Of a DNA stretch of 64,000 nucleotides, positions 37,904 through 47,093 are shown one piece after another. A program made the translations under genes and the position numbers. How positions within the stretch are numbered: position 1 is the first letter of the stretch; every line of letters starts with the position of its first letter. This DNA comes from Desulfomicrobium escambiense DSM 10707 (lineage in GTDB: Bacteria > Desulfobacterota > Desulfovibrionia > Desulfovibrionales > Desulfomicrobiaceae): positions 1 through 64,000 of the forward strand of contig NZ_AUAR01000015.1 of NCBI RefSeq assembly GCF_000428825.1, in the 5' to 3' direction. A model generated the notes under the pieces. That model worked only from the letters and a program-made list of their open reading frames with translations, did not search any database and was not told the origin of the DNA.

Positions 37904-37918
37904 ATCACTCCCCCGATT

Positions 37919-38359
37919 TTATATTGAATCGTCTTCTATCATATATAGATTCCAGCATTTATTTTTTTTAAAATGATATTTCACAAGAAGCCCTGTGTCG
38001 TCTTTCGATCTGATTATTTCAGCATTATTCTTATCAATCTGAACTATTTTTAATTTTTGCTTATCTTCATTCAATATATCAAATGAAGGTATTATTGGAT
38101 ATTTTATATCTTTTTTATCAATTGATTTTTTAATCTTTTGAGGAATTGAATAAGACTCTGTATCAATGAGTGAAATTATAACATGATTGTTTGAGTGTTG
38201 TTTTTGGAAATACTGATTATTTATGAATATATTGGAAAATTCATAAAAATCATCTGATAAAAATGCGTTATCTTCTGTAGAATTGCCGCATTCATATGAA
38301 AATGCAGTGCTATTTATGAAAAAAATCAATGAAATTAACGCGATGAGATATGTTTTCAC
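37919..38359 (-). CDS. small AT-rich exported protein, possible periplasmic immunity protein
   Basis: 146 residues. A GTG start at 38359 with AAGGA upstream gives a clean signal peptide (MKTYLIALISLIFFINSTAF, cleavage near FS-YE). The mature part is Lys/Asn/Ile-rich with a Cys near each end (ECGN and NKCW) that could form a disulfide; no family is recognised. It ends 15 bp before the M23-VgrG gene, in the same direction, and is as AT-rich as the effector module. A periplasmic location suits protection against a peptidoglycan hydrolase or other periplasmic toxin. Function is inferred from position only. Confidence 0.6.
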   Translation of the reverse strand: MKTYLIALISLIFFINSTAFSYECGNSTEDNAFLSDDFYEFSNIFINNQYFQKQHSNNHVIISLIDTESYSIPQKIKKSIDKKDIKYPIIPSFDILNEDKQKLKIVQIDKNNAEIIRSKDDTGLLVKYHFKKNKCWNLYMIEDDSI

Positions 38360-38646
38360 AGCTTTTCCTTCATGGCGCGTTGCATCAGGGTCTTTTGGCG
38401 GGAGTGAGGAACATGAGCCGCCCTCATGGCTTTGGCCTCCGCGGGAAGGGAATCGGACGCTATTCCCGGCGCGGACGGACAGGCATGGACGTATCATGTC
38501 TCGCAGGAGCATGACATTGGGAACGGTTCTATATGTCGTCGGGAAAAGTATGCATCAACAAGGCGGGTGAAATGGGGAGACTGGTGCGTTGACGTGAAAT
38601 CGAAATTGTGTGTCGAAAGATCCGGAAGTGAACTCCTGCCGGGAAT

Positions 38647-39471
38647 TCACGGCAGGAAAGGCGCCGCCAGCTCCCGAACCCGCAACGCCTCCTCGTCCTT
38701 GCCGTACTTGATGCAGCCCTGGGCGTAGAGCCGTACCCGCTCCCGCAGGGACGCCACGGCCAGGGCCCGCTGCTCGGCGGTCAGATCCATGGTCCGCAAC
38801 AGGTCGATGACGGCGTAGACGCGGTACAGGTCCAGGCCGATGATGCGCCGCGACAGCTGGTCCGCGTGCCCACCGGTCTTGACGACCAGGGCCTCGGGGA
38901 CCAGGCCGACCGCATGGCGGACCCCGACCCGCAGCCACAGACTGTAGTCCTCGCAGGCCGTAAGCCGTTCGTCGAAGGGGCCGAGCTCCCCCCACAGGCC
39001 GCGCGAGAACATGACGCACGACGGGCTGATCAGGCACAGTTCCAGGGATTTCTCCAGAAACCACCCGGCGGGCTTGGCGTGCTTGAAGCGCGGGTTGACC
39101 CGCACCCCGTCGCGAATCCAGATCTCGTCGGTCTGGCAGATCTGCAGGCCGCTTTCGGCCATGAAGCGGACCTGCCGCTCAAGCTTTTCCGGCATCCAGT
39201 AATCGTCCGAGTCCAGGAGCGCGATGTACCTGCCCCGGCTGGCGGCGATGCCCAGGTTGCGGGCGGAGCTCACCCCTTTATTTTCCTGACGCATTCCCGT
39301 AAGCCGGGGATCGTCGAATCCGGCCAGGACCTCCGCGGTGCGGTCGGTGGAGCCGTCGTCGACGACGATGAGCTCCAGGTCGGACCGGCTCTGCGCCAGC
39401 ACCGAGGCCACGGCCCGGCCCAGAACCTCCGCCCGGTTGTGGGTGGGAATAATTACGGAAACACATGTCAT
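38647..39471 (-). CDS. family 2 glycosyltransferase
   Basis: 274-residue GT-A fold glycosyltransferase. The start VSVIIPTHNRAEVLGRAVAS leads to the nucleotide-binding LIVVDDGSTDRT, then KGVSSARNLGIAASRGRYIALLDSDDYW, which contains the DxD metal site. Its sugar and acceptor are unknown; location beside LPS-type transferases suggests envelope polysaccharide. The ATG at 39471 overlaps the start of the divergent next gene (CATG), so neither has room for an independent ribosome site; an in-frame ATG at 39480 is an alternative. Confidence 0.88.
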   Translation of the reverse strand: MTCVSVIIPTHNRAEVLGRAVASVLAQSRSDLELIVVDDGSTDRTAEVLAGFDDPRLTGMRQENKGVSSARNLGIAASRGRYIALLDSDDYWMPEKLERQVRFMAESGLQICQTDEIWIRDGVRVNPRFKHAKPAGWFLEKSLELCLISPSCVMFSRGLWGELGPFDERLTACEDYSLWLRVGVRHAVGLVPEALVVKTGGHADQLSRRIIGLDLYRVYAVIDLLRTMDLTAEQRALAVASLRERVRLYAQGCIKYGKDEEALRVRELAAPFLP

Positions 39472-40570
39472 GAGATGCATCCAGGTCGTCAATGTGCGGT
39501 GGTTCAACGCCACCGCGTGGTACGCCATGTTCCTCGGCCGCCTGCTGATCGAGGCCGGACACGAGGTGCTCGTCCTCGGCCTGCCCGGCACCCTCTCGGC
39601 CCGCAAGGGCGAGGAGTGGGGGCTGCCCATGAAGCTCATGGACCTGAACACGGCCACGCCCTGGGGCATAGCCGCGCTCTACGCCGAACTCAAGGGCCTG
39701 GTGCGGGAGTTCCGGCCCGACGTGGTCAACTGCCACCGCGGCGAATCCTTCCTGCTGTGGGGACTGCTGCGCAAGGAACTGGGCTCCTTCGGGCTGGTCC
39801 GCACCCGCGGCGACCAGCGCCTGCCCAAGGCCAATTTCGTCAACCGCTGGCTGCATAACGATGTCAGCGACGCGGTCATCACCACCAATTCGCCCATGAC
39901 CCGCCATTTCCTGGACGCCTTCGGCATGGCGCCGTCCAGGCTGCACGAGATCCTCGGCGGCGTGGACACCACCGCCTTTCACCCCGACGCCGAAGCCAGG
40001 GAGCGCATCCGGGCTGAACTGGGCTACGGGGAACACGATTTCGTGGTCGGGCTCCTGGGCCGTTTCGACCGCGTCAAGGGCCAGCTTGAGCTGATCAAGG
40101 CCGTGAGCCGGCTGCGCCGCGAGGGGGCGGGGAGTCTGCGCCTCCTCCTGCTGGGCTTCGACTCGGCCACGCCGGAGGCAACCGTGCGCGGCTGGATCGC
40201 CGAGCACGGCGTCGAGGACGTGACGACCATCACCGGCAAACGCCCGGACATCCCCGCCTGTCTGAACGCCCTGGACCTGGGCGTGGTGGCCTCCCTGTGG
40301 TCCGAGACCATCGCCCGGGCGGCCCTGGAAATCATGGCCACGGGTGTTCCCCTGATCGGCACGGACGTGGGCGTCATGCCCGACCTGCTCGAACCCGCGG
40401 CCCTCTTCCCGGCCGGTGACGTGGAAGCCATGGCCCTGCGCATCCGCGCGGCCATGACAGACCCGAGCCTGATGACGGCCCTGCGCGAGGGCCAGTGCCG
40501 CCGCATGGGAGGCCTTTCGGAGCAGGCCTTCCTGACCCACACCCTGGCCGTGTACGAGGGACTGCGATGA
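39470..40570 (+). CDS. family 4 glycosyltransferase
   Basis: 366-residue GT-B glycosyltransferase. The N-terminal lobe has RWFNATAWYAMFLGRLLIEAGHEV; the C-terminal GT4 donor lobe has VVGLLGRFDRVKGQLELIKAV, EDVTTITGKRPDIPACLNALDLGVVAS and the EX7E-type segment ETIARAALEIMATGVPLIGTDVG. It probably adds a sugar in lipopolysaccharide core or a related glycan. It begins a run of three overlapping plus-strand genes (ATGA junctions), and its start overlaps the start of the divergent family 2 gene. Confidence 0.9.
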   Translation: MRCIQVVNVRWFNATAWYAMFLGRLLIEAGHEVLVLGLPGTLSARKGEEWGLPMKLMDLNTATPWGIAALYAELKGLVREFRPDVVNCHRGESFLLWGLLRKELGSFGLVRTRGDQRLPKANFVNRWLHNDVSDAVITTNSPMTRHFLDAFGMAPSRLHEILGGVDTTAFHPDAEARERIRAELGYGEHDFVVGLLGRFDRVKGQLELIKAVSRLRREGAGSLRLLLLGFDSATPEATVRGWIAEHGVEDVTTITGKRPDIPACLNALDLGVVASLWSETIARAALEIMATGVPLIGTDVGVMPDLLEPAALFPAGDVEAMALRIRAAMTDPSLMTALREGQCRRMGGLSEQAFLTHTLAVYEGLR

Positions 40571-41670
40571 AGCGCGTCGCCCTGCTGCTGCCCACCCTGA
40601 GCCGCTACGGAGGAGCCGAGCAGTTCGGTTTCCGCCTGGCCGGATACCTGGCCGCGTGCGGCGACTTCGACGTGACCTTCGTCTGCGCGAAGCAGGACGG
40701 AGAGGCGCCCGAGGGCGTGCGCGTCATCCGCGTCGGCCGGCCCGTGCCGGGCAAATTCGGCAAGACCCTGTGGTTCGTCCTGGCCGCCGAAGCCGTGCGC
40801 CGCAGGGAGAAATTCGACGTGACCATCGGTCTGGGCAAGACGCTCTTCCAGGACATCGCGCGCCTGTCCGGAGGACCCACCGGACCGTTCTGGGACCATT
40901 CCATCAAGGCCTTCGACGAAGGTCTGCCGCGCACCGTCAAAAGCCTCTCCCGCCGCCTCTCGCCGGGCAAGCAGCTCTCCGCGGCCGTCGAGCGTCTGAT
41001 GATTCGCAACACCCGGCTACTCGTGGCCAACTCCCACTTCGTGCGCGACCTGACCGTGGCGACCTTTTCCTACCTCAAGGCCGAGAACATCCCCGTCATC
41101 TACAACCAGCCCGATCTCGGCCGCTTCCGCCCCGGCCGGCCGGAGGACAAACCGGCCCTGCGCGAACGCTTCGGCCTCCCGGCCCAGGGAGAACTGATCG
41201 TCACGGCGGGCACCAATTTCCGCCTGAAAGGTGTGCACATCCTCATCCGCGCCCTGAGCAGGCTGCCCGCCTCCTTCCGCCTGGCCGTGGCCGGCGGGCG
41301 GGGCAGCTCCGAAATGCTCGCCCTGGCCGGTTTCCTGGGCGTCGCGGACAGGGTCCGCTTCCTGGGCCGCGTCGACGACATGCCGGCCCTGTATCAGGCC
41401 GGGGACATCTTCGTGCTGAACACCTTCTACGACGCCTGCGCCAACGCCGTGCTCGAAGCCCTGGCCTGCGGCCTGCCCGTCGTCTCCACGGCCTACAACG
41501 GCAGCTCCGCCTTCCTGCGTCCCGACGCGGTCCTGCCCGACCCGACCGACCACACGGGACTCGCCGGACGCATCGAGGCCCTCGTCCACGGCGGCTCCAC
41601 GGCCAGAACCGATTTCAACCCGCCCCGCGGCCTCGAGCCCTACGCGGAACTCATCCGGAAGTTTGCATGA
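40567..41670 (+). CDS. family 4 glycosyltransferase, WaaG-like
   Basis: 367 residues, start codon in an ATGA overlap with the preceding gene. The N-terminal lobe MKRVALLLPTLSRYGGAEQF resembles WaaG (LPS core glucosyltransferase I), and the C-terminal lobe has FRLKGVHILIRALSRL, RVRFLGRVDDMPALYQAGDIFV and the EX7E block ANAVLEALACGLPVVST. The internal segment PTGPFWDHSIKAFDEG and the SHFVRDLT element fit the WaaG type. Exact donor and acceptor are not determined. Confidence 0.88.
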   Translation: MKRVALLLPTLSRYGGAEQFGFRLAGYLAACGDFDVTFVCAKQDGEAPEGVRVIRVGRPVPGKFGKTLWFVLAAEAVRRREKFDVTIGLGKTLFQDIARLSGGPTGPFWDHSIKAFDEGLPRTVKSLSRRLSPGKQLSAAVERLMIRNTRLLVANSHFVRDLTVATFSYLKAENIPVIYNQPDLGRFRPGRPEDKPALRERFGLPAQGELIVTAGTNFRLKGVHILIRALSRLPASFRLAVAGGRGSSEMLALAGFLGVADRVRFLGRVDDMPALYQAGDIFVLNTFYDACANAVLEALACGLPVVSTAYNGSSAFLRPDAVLPDPTDHTGLAGRIEALVHGGSTARTDFNPPRGLEPYAELIRKFA

Positions 41671-42701
41671 CGGACCTTTCCTCCTTCAACCCCGCACGCA
41701 TCCTCGTCTGCCAGCTGCGCCAGATCGGCGACGTGCTGCTGACCACCCCGTCCATCCGCCTGTTGCACGAACGATTTCCTGGCGCGGCCATCGACGTCTT
41801 CACCGAAAAGAAGTGCGTCCCGGTCCTGGAAAACAACCCCCACGTGCGCCGGGTCTGGGCCCTGGACAAGAAAGCCTTGCCGAACTTCCTGGCGGAGCTG
41901 CGCTATTACGCCCGCATCGCCGCCGAAAACTACGACCTCGTGGTGGACTTCCAGCAACTGCCCCGCTGCCGCTTCGTGACCCTCCTGAGCCGCGCCCAGG
42001 TCCGCCTGACCTATCCGCCGCCGTGGTACAACCGGCTCCTCTACACCCACTGGGCAGCTCCGACTCCTGGGTATTCGGGCAAATTCCGGGCCGGCATCCT
42101 TGCGCCGCTAGGCATCGTCTGGAACGGCCAGGCCCCGGAGCTGTTCCTGACCGACGAGGAAAAGCGCTGGGCCAAAACCTATCTGGCCGGTTTCGGTCTG
42201 GAGCGCGGTCGATTCATCACCCTCGACCCGACCCACCGCCGCTCCACCCGCCTCTGGCCCGCCCGTCACTATGCGGACATGGTCGCCAAGGTCCACGCGG
42301 CGCGCCCGGACCTGCGCTTCTTCATCCTCTTCGGTCCCGGCGAGGAAGCCATGGCCCGGGAGGTGCTGGAGCACTGCCCCGTTCCTGAAGCCTGCGTCCT
42401 GCCGGACGCGGTCATCGGTCTGCGGCAGATGGCGGCCGTGCAGTCCATGGCGCGGCTGCACGTGGGAAACTGTTCCGGACCGCGCCACTTCGCGGTCTCC
42501 GTGAACACGCCGACCCTGACCATTCTCGGCGCCACGGGCGGAGGCTGGCGCTTCCCCTCCGACGCGCACAGCGACATCTTCGAAGACCTGCCCTGCCGCC
42601 CCTGCAACGCAAATTTCTGCGCACGCAAGGACCACGCCTGCCTCGAAAACCTTCCCCCACGCCGTGTCGCCGACCGGGTTCTGGAAATCCTGGGGGACTG
42701 A
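41667..42701 (+). CDS. family 9 glycosyltransferase (LPS heptosyltransferase-like)
   Basis: 344 residues, start in an ATGA overlap. The GT9 landmarks are RILVCQLRQIGDVLLTTPSI at the N-terminus, LLHERFPGAAIDVFTE, and near the C-terminus LHVGNCSGPRHFAVSVNTPTLTI (GNSG-type donor loop). It ends with a Cys-rich segment (PCRPCNANFCARKDHAC) found in many heptosyltransferases of this class. It probably adds heptose to the LPS inner core, working with the two transferases before it. Confidence 0.9.
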   Translation: MTDLSSFNPARILVCQLRQIGDVLLTTPSIRLLHERFPGAAIDVFTEKKCVPVLENNPHVRRVWALDKKALPNFLAELRYYARIAAENYDLVVDFQQLPRCRFVTLLSRAQVRLTYPPPWYNRLLYTHWAAPTPGYSGKFRAGILAPLGIVWNGQAPELFLTDEEKRWAKTYLAGFGLERGRFITLDPTHRRSTRLWPARHYADMVAKVHAARPDLRFFILFGPGEEAMAREVLEHCPVPEACVLPDAVIGLRQMAAVQSMARLHVGNCSGPRHFAVSVNTPTLTILGATGGGWRFPSDAHSDIFEDLPCRPCNANFCARKDHACLENLPPRRVADRVLEILGD

Positions 42702-42803
42702 GCGCCCGGGACGGGCGGCGTATTGCCCCCAACACGATTCGCGTCTATTGGTACAGCGGCTGGATGCCACTCCGTCCCGAAATTTCACCCAAGGAGCGAC
42801 CTC

Positions 42804-43364
42804 ATGAAAAAAACCATCCTCGCCATCTGCATACTCCTGTGCTGCGCGGGCCAGGCCATGGCCGACGCCCTGGACACCTTTCTCGACAACGTGAACGTCC
42901 AGGCCGCCGGAGACCGTCATGGCGCCATCGCCAACATCGGCTCCCATTTCGGGGTGCCCTCCTCCGACGTCGAACTTCTCATGGGCACCACCGGCAGCCT
43001 GGCCGACGCCTTCATGGTCCTTCAGCTCGGACGCTGGACTGGCCTGAGCCGCGACAGGATCATGGGCGTGTACGGTTCCAGAAAGGGGCAGGGCTGGGGC
43101 GTCATGGCCAAGGAACTCGGCATCAAGCCCGGCTCGGCTGAGTTCCACGCCCTCAAGAACGGGGACTTCGGCTACGACCCGCGCCGTCCCTACGACGACA
43201 AGGGTGACGCCTCGAAAAAAGGCGGGGCCGCGGACAGGGGAGGCAAACCGGACAAGGCTGAAAATTCCGACAAGGGCGGCGGCAAAGGGAACAAAAAAGG
43301 TCCCGGCAACAACGACAACCTGCTGCCCTCGGACCAGGGCGGCGGCAAAGGAAAGAAGAAGTAA
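42804..43364 (+). CDS. secreted protein with Lys/Gly-rich tail, unknown function
   Basis: 186 residues. The signal peptide is MKKTILAICILLCCAGQAMA (cleavage near residue 20). The mature part has a helical domain ending GQGWGVMAKELGIKPGSAEF, a conserved signature seen in hypothetical proteins of Geobacter-like bacteria. The last 60 residues are low-complexity, rich in Lys, Gly, Asp and Asn (KGGGKGNKKG, QGGGKGKKK), likely disordered and basic. AAGGAG precedes the ATG. It is convergent with the HD-GYP regulator 11 bp away. A role in binding anionic surface polymers is a guess. Confidence 0.75.
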   Translation: MKKTILAICILLCCAGQAMADALDTFLDNVNVQAAGDRHGAIANIGSHFGVPSSDVELLMGTTGSLADAFMVLQLGRWTGLSRDRIMGVYGSRKGQGWGVMAKELGIKPGSAEFHALKNGDFGYDPRRPYDDKGDASKKGGAADRGGKPDKAENSDKGGGKGNKKGPGNNDNLLPSDQGGGKGKKK

Positions 43365-43375
43365 CGCCCCAGCCT

Positions 43376-44986
43376 TTACTCGGGACGGTTTGCACCGTCC
43401 CGAGCCGCTTCTCGAGCCGTGTAGCAGACCCCGCACTCGTCGTGGTACTGCTCCCAGATGGCCATGAATTCCTCACGATTCTCCAGCAGGATATCGACCA
43501 GGCACGGGTCGAAATGCCTGCCGCTCTCCTCCAGAAAATGCGCGAACACCTGGTCCCAGTTCCAGGCCTCGTGATAGACCCGCTTGTTGGACAGGGCGTC
43601 GAAGACATCGGCCACGGCGACGATGCGGCCGTGGACGTGAATCTCCTCCTCCCTGAGCCCCTGCGGATAGCCGTTGCCGTCCCAACGTTCATGGTGCAGC
43701 AGCACGATGCGGGCCGCCGTCTGGATGATGGGGCTCGTTGAACGGCTCAGGAGTTCGTAGCCGCGCCGCACGTGGCTCTTGATGACCTCGAACTCCGCGG
43801 GCGTCAGGGGGCCCGGCTTGTTCAGGATGGAGTCGGGGATGCCGATCTTGCCCAGGTCGTGGGCCGTGGAGGCGATCTTGAGCATCTCCGCCTCCTCCTC
43901 GGGCAGGCCGTACTTGAGAGCCATGAGGCGCACATACTCCGACACGCGGCGCACGTGGCTGCCGGTCTCGGCGGAGCGGCACTCCATGGTTTCGGCGATG
44001 TGGAAGATGACCTCCTTCTGGGTGTCTTCGATGCCCTTGTTCAGGAAAAGGTTGTCGAAGGCCAGGGAGACGTTGGTGAAGAAGAGTTCGAGCAGATCGT
44101 GGTCGTTCTCGTCCAGTTCCCGGCCGACCTCGAAATAGAGGAAATTTTCCGAACCTGTCCTGCTCTTGAAGTACCAGGCGCACTTGCCGTCCTCGCAATA
44201 GAAGCCGTGGGCCCTGCTCCTGGCCCTGTCCAACGCCTTGTGCACCGTCTCCCCACGCACGTCCTCGATGGGGCGCTCCACAAACTCGCAGAACTCCCCC
44301 GTGGCCGCCAGAACGATGGAGCGGCCCTTGATCCCCGAGGCGGCAAGGCCCGAGGCGTGGCTGTAGACGGCGTCCTTCCTGAGCTGGAGGATGGCCGTCA
44401 GCTGGCTCAGCACCCCGCAGCCGAGCTTCTGCAGGGACTGACGCTCAAAGATGTCCGAGGAGGCTTCGATGATGCGCTTGAGACCCTGGCGGTTGTCTTC
44501 GATGGTCGTGATGAAGCTGTAGCTGCGCAGGGCCGAGACGATGGTCACGAGCATCTTTTCCAGGGTCAGTTCGGTCTTCTCCTTGTAGTCATCGATGTCG
44601 TATTCGAGGATGACCTTGGCCGCGGGCGCCTTGCCGGGCTGACCCGTGCGCAGGATGATGCGCACGGCGAGGTTCCTGAGCTCCTCCCGGATGTGGCGGA
44701 CGAGCTGCAGGCCGCTGTCGTCGGTCTCCATGACCACGTCCAGGAGGATGACGGCGATGTCGTCGTGCTCGCGCAGCACGGCCTTGGCCTCCTCGGCGCT
44801 GTAGGCGTGCAGGAAGCCGAACGCGCGTCCATGGTACTCCTGTCCCGAGAGCATGTAGACGGTGACGCTGTGGACATCGGCCTCGTCGTCCACGATCAGG
44901 ATCTTCCAGGGCTCCTCGGCCGTCCCCGGAGCCGGTCCGGCCTGCCGCTCCTCTTCCTTGAACAGGATTTCGTCGTTGTCGGTCAT
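43376..44986 (-). CDS. response regulator with DUF3369 and HD-GYP phosphodiesterase domains
   Basis: 536 residues. A receiver domain (ILIVDDEADVHSV, ILLDVVMETDDSG with phospho-Asp, about 25-150) is followed by a DUF3369 sensor-like domain (about 165-310) and an HD-GYP domain (about 320-520) with HDLGK and HHERWDGNGYP, the catalytic set for c-di-GMP hydrolysis. Phosphorylation should regulate c-di-GMP breakdown. Its ATG overlaps the upstream histidine kinase stop (ATGA), so the two form a cognate pair. Confidence 0.93.
   Translation of the reverse strand: MTDNDEILFKEEERQAGPAPGTAEEPWKILIVDDEADVHSVTVYMLSGQEYHGRAFGFLHAYSAEEAKAVLREHDDIAVILLDVVMETDDSGLQLVRHIREELRNLAVRIILRTGQPGKAPAAKVILEYDIDDYKEKTELTLEKMLVTIVSALRSYSFITTIEDNRQGLKRIIEASSDIFERQSLQKLGCGVLSQLTAILQLRKDAVYSHASGLAASGIKGRSIVLAATGEFCEFVERPIEDVRGETVHKALDRARSRAHGFYCEDGKCAWYFKSRTGSENFLYFEVGRELDENDHDLLELFFTNVSLAFDNLFLNKGIEDTQKEVIFHIAETMECRSAETGSHVRRVSEYVRLMALKYGLPEEEAEMLKIASTAHDLGKIGIPDSILNKPGPLTPAEFEVIKSHVRRGYELLSRSTSPIIQTAARIVLLHHERWDGNGYPQGLREEEIHVHGRIVAVADVFDALSNKRVYHEAWNWDQVFAHFLEESGRHFDPCLVDILLENREEFMAIWEQYHDECGVCYTAREAARDGANRPE
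43379..43404. terminator. strong hairpin between convergent genes
   Basis: A perfect 11-bp stem, CTCGGGACGGT (43379-43389) with ACCGTCCCGAG (43394-43404), loop TTGC. It begins 14 bp past the secreted-protein stop and covers the last codons of the HD-GYP gene. No clear U-tract follows on either strand, so termination efficiency is uncertain. Confidence 0.5.
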
Positions 44987-46956
44987 GCCTCTCCTTGCCC
45001 CACGGGCACGCGCACCTGGAATGTCGTGCCGTGGCCCGGCGCGCTGCAGCAGGTGACGGTCCCGCCCAGGGTGCGGGTGACGATGTTGAAGACGATGTGC
45101 AGGCCCAGGCCCGTGGAGCCCTTGGCCCGCGCCGTGGTGTAGAACGGTTCGAAAATCTTGTCCTGCACCTCGGGCGGCATGCCCCGCCCGTCGTCGGAAT
45201 AGGTCAGATTGAGGGAGCCGCCGACCCGCGCGATCCCGATGCGGATGAGCCCGGCCTGACCCTCGTCATAGGCGTGGGTCAGCGAGTTGACGATGAAATT
45301 GGTCAGGATCTGCGACAAGGCGCCAGGGTAGCTCTCTACGACCAGGTCCTCGTCGCAGTCCACCTCGACCTTGTGCCTGGTCTTCTTGAGCTTGGGGCGC
45401 AGGCTCAGGAGCACCTGCCCGACATACTCGCTGACGTTGAAACTCCTGCGGTTCTCGGAGATCTGGTCCGCGGCGACCATCTTGAAGCTGCGGATCAGGT
45501 CCGAGGCCCGGTTCAGGTTGAGCAGGCTCATCTCCAAGCCTTCCCGCGTGGAATCGAGGTATTCCGAAAGGTCCGAACGCTTCATCTCGCCGCGGCCGAA
45601 AAGGTCGCTCAGGACGCGGTTCTTTTCGGCCATGGTCGAGGTGGCCGACAGGGCCACGCCCACGGGGGTGTTGATCTCGTGGGCAACGCCCGCCACCAGT
45701 CCGCCGAGGGCCGCCAATTTTTCGGACATGACCAGCTGGCCCTGGGCCTGGCGCAGGTTCTCCAGGGCGGACTGCAGGTCCGCGTTGGCCTTGGCCAATT
45801 CCGCGGTGCGCGTGAAGACGCGCTCCTCCAGCTCCGAGTTCAGGAGGCAGCATTCCTCCTCGGCCCGCCTCCTGTCTAAATCGTGCCCTTCGAGGCTCGA
45901 CGCCATGCGGTCGAAGGCCGCCGCCAGCCGCCCGAGCTCGCCGTCGGTGTGATCAAGGCCAGTGCGGGTGCTCAGATCGCCCGTGCCCAGGCGATCCGTG
46001 GCCGTCATGAGGCGATCGAGCCGCCGCAAAATCGCGTGCTCCCCCACGAACCAGGCCACCGCCAAAGCCAGCGCCGCGGCCAGGGCCAGGGAAACGAAGT
46101 TCCAGATCAGCGCCCGCCTGGCCGAGGACAGGGCCTGGCCCTCGGGCTGCCCGAGACGGATCATCAGCCCCTGCAGGGGGGTACCCTCAAAATCGAGGCG
46201 TTTGAAGCTGTAGAGCCTGCGCACGCCGTCCACGCCCCTTTCCAGGAAGGTGCCCTCCTCCCTGTCGCCCGACATACGCGCGATCATCCGTGGCAGATCG
46301 GGCACCCAAGTGTATTTCTGCGTTTCGGGAAAACGCGTCAGCCGGATACCCTCGGCATCCGTCAGCGTGAAGATCGAACCTTCGGGGAGATGGAAGTCGT
46401 CGAAAACCTTGCTGAAGTAGTTCAGATCGAAAGAGGCCGCCAGGACGCCGCCCACCCGTCCCGCACGGTCGGCCACGGGCTGGGCGAATTCCATGACGAC
46501 ATGCCGCGTGGCGTCCACCAGGTGGTAGGGACCCATGGCGAAACGGCCGGTCTGCGTGGCTTCCTTGAAAAAAGGCTCGTTTTCGATGCTCGAAAAGGAG
46601 TCCGCCGGGAAAACAGCCACGATGCGGCCCGTGGTGTCGGACAGGGCCAGGGCCACGTACGCCGGGTGGGCGGAGAGCATTTCTTCGAGCAGAAGCTGGG
46701 CGCCCAGGGGATCAAGCTGCTGCACCTCGCGCGCCTTGGCCAGGGTCGCCAGCAGGAGACGCGCGTCCGCAATGATCTGCTCATGGTGCCGGGCCATGAG
46801 CTGAATCTGCCTCAGGGCCGAGCTCTCGGCGCTTTGGATCGTGTTCTCGCGCAGGGTGTACCCCGTGACGAGCATGATGCCCAGGGCAGGCAGAATGGCC
46901 GTCAGAACCAGGAAAATGAGGCTGGCCCGTATGGAGGAGAAGGCAGGAATTCGCAT
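44983..46956 (-). CDS. membrane sensor histidine kinase with periplasmic Cache-type domain
   Basis: 657 residues. Transmembrane helix 1 (about 10-32) is followed by a periplasmic double-Cache-like sensor (VALALSDTTGRIVAVFPAD, EPFFKEATQTGRFAMGPYHL, VGGVLAASFDLNYFSKVF), a second helix near residue 290, HAMP, a coiled coil, then a His-kinase core: H-box LGGLVAGVAHEINTPVGVAL, N-box SQILTNFIVNSLTHAYDEG and G-boxes DDGRGMPP and GSTGLGLHIV. It should phosphorylate the HD-GYP regulator with which it overlaps. Start at 46956 has GGAGGGACA upstream. Confidence 0.93.
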   Translation of the reverse strand: MRIPAFSSIRASLIFLVLTAILPALGIMLVTGYTLRENTIQSAESSALRQIQLMARHHEQIIADARLLLATLAKAREVQQLDPLGAQLLLEEMLSAHPAYVALALSDTTGRIVAVFPADSFSSIENEPFFKEATQTGRFAMGPYHLVDATRHVVMEFAQPVADRAGRVGGVLAASFDLNYFSKVFDDFHLPEGSIFTLTDAEGIRLTRFPETQKYTWVPDLPRMIARMSGDREEGTFLERGVDGVRRLYSFKRLDFEGTPLQGLMIRLGQPEGQALSSARRALIWNFVSLALAAALALAVAWFVGEHAILRRLDRLMTATDRLGTGDLSTRTGLDHTDGELGRLAAAFDRMASSLEGHDLDRRRAEEECCLLNSELEERVFTRTAELAKANADLQSALENLRQAQGQLVMSEKLAALGGLVAGVAHEINTPVGVALSATSTMAEKNRVLSDLFGRGEMKRSDLSEYLDSTREGLEMSLLNLNRASDLIRSFKMVAADQISENRRSFNVSEYVGQVLLSLRPKLKKTRHKVEVDCDEDLVVESYPGALSQILTNFIVNSLTHAYDEGQAGLIRIGIARVGGSLNLTYSDDGRGMPPEVQDKIFEPFYTTARAKGSTGLGLHIVFNIVTRTLGGTVTCCSAPGHGTTFQVRVPVGQGEA

Positions 46957-47093
46957 TGTCCCTCCGGCAGACCGCAGAGACCGGTTTCGGTTCTCGTGCG
47001 TGTCTGCAGGAAGGATATAGGCCGGAAAGGAATGTCGCAAGACATTCCCGCGCAACGTGCGTCAGGCGGAAACGTTTTTGCGCATCGGGCGGA

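Noticed and set aside
38426..38728. Plus-strand open frame between the exported protein and the glycosyltransferase
   Set aside because: No ribosome site or recognisable motif, and it runs into the antisense of the glycosyltransferase; treated as noncoding.
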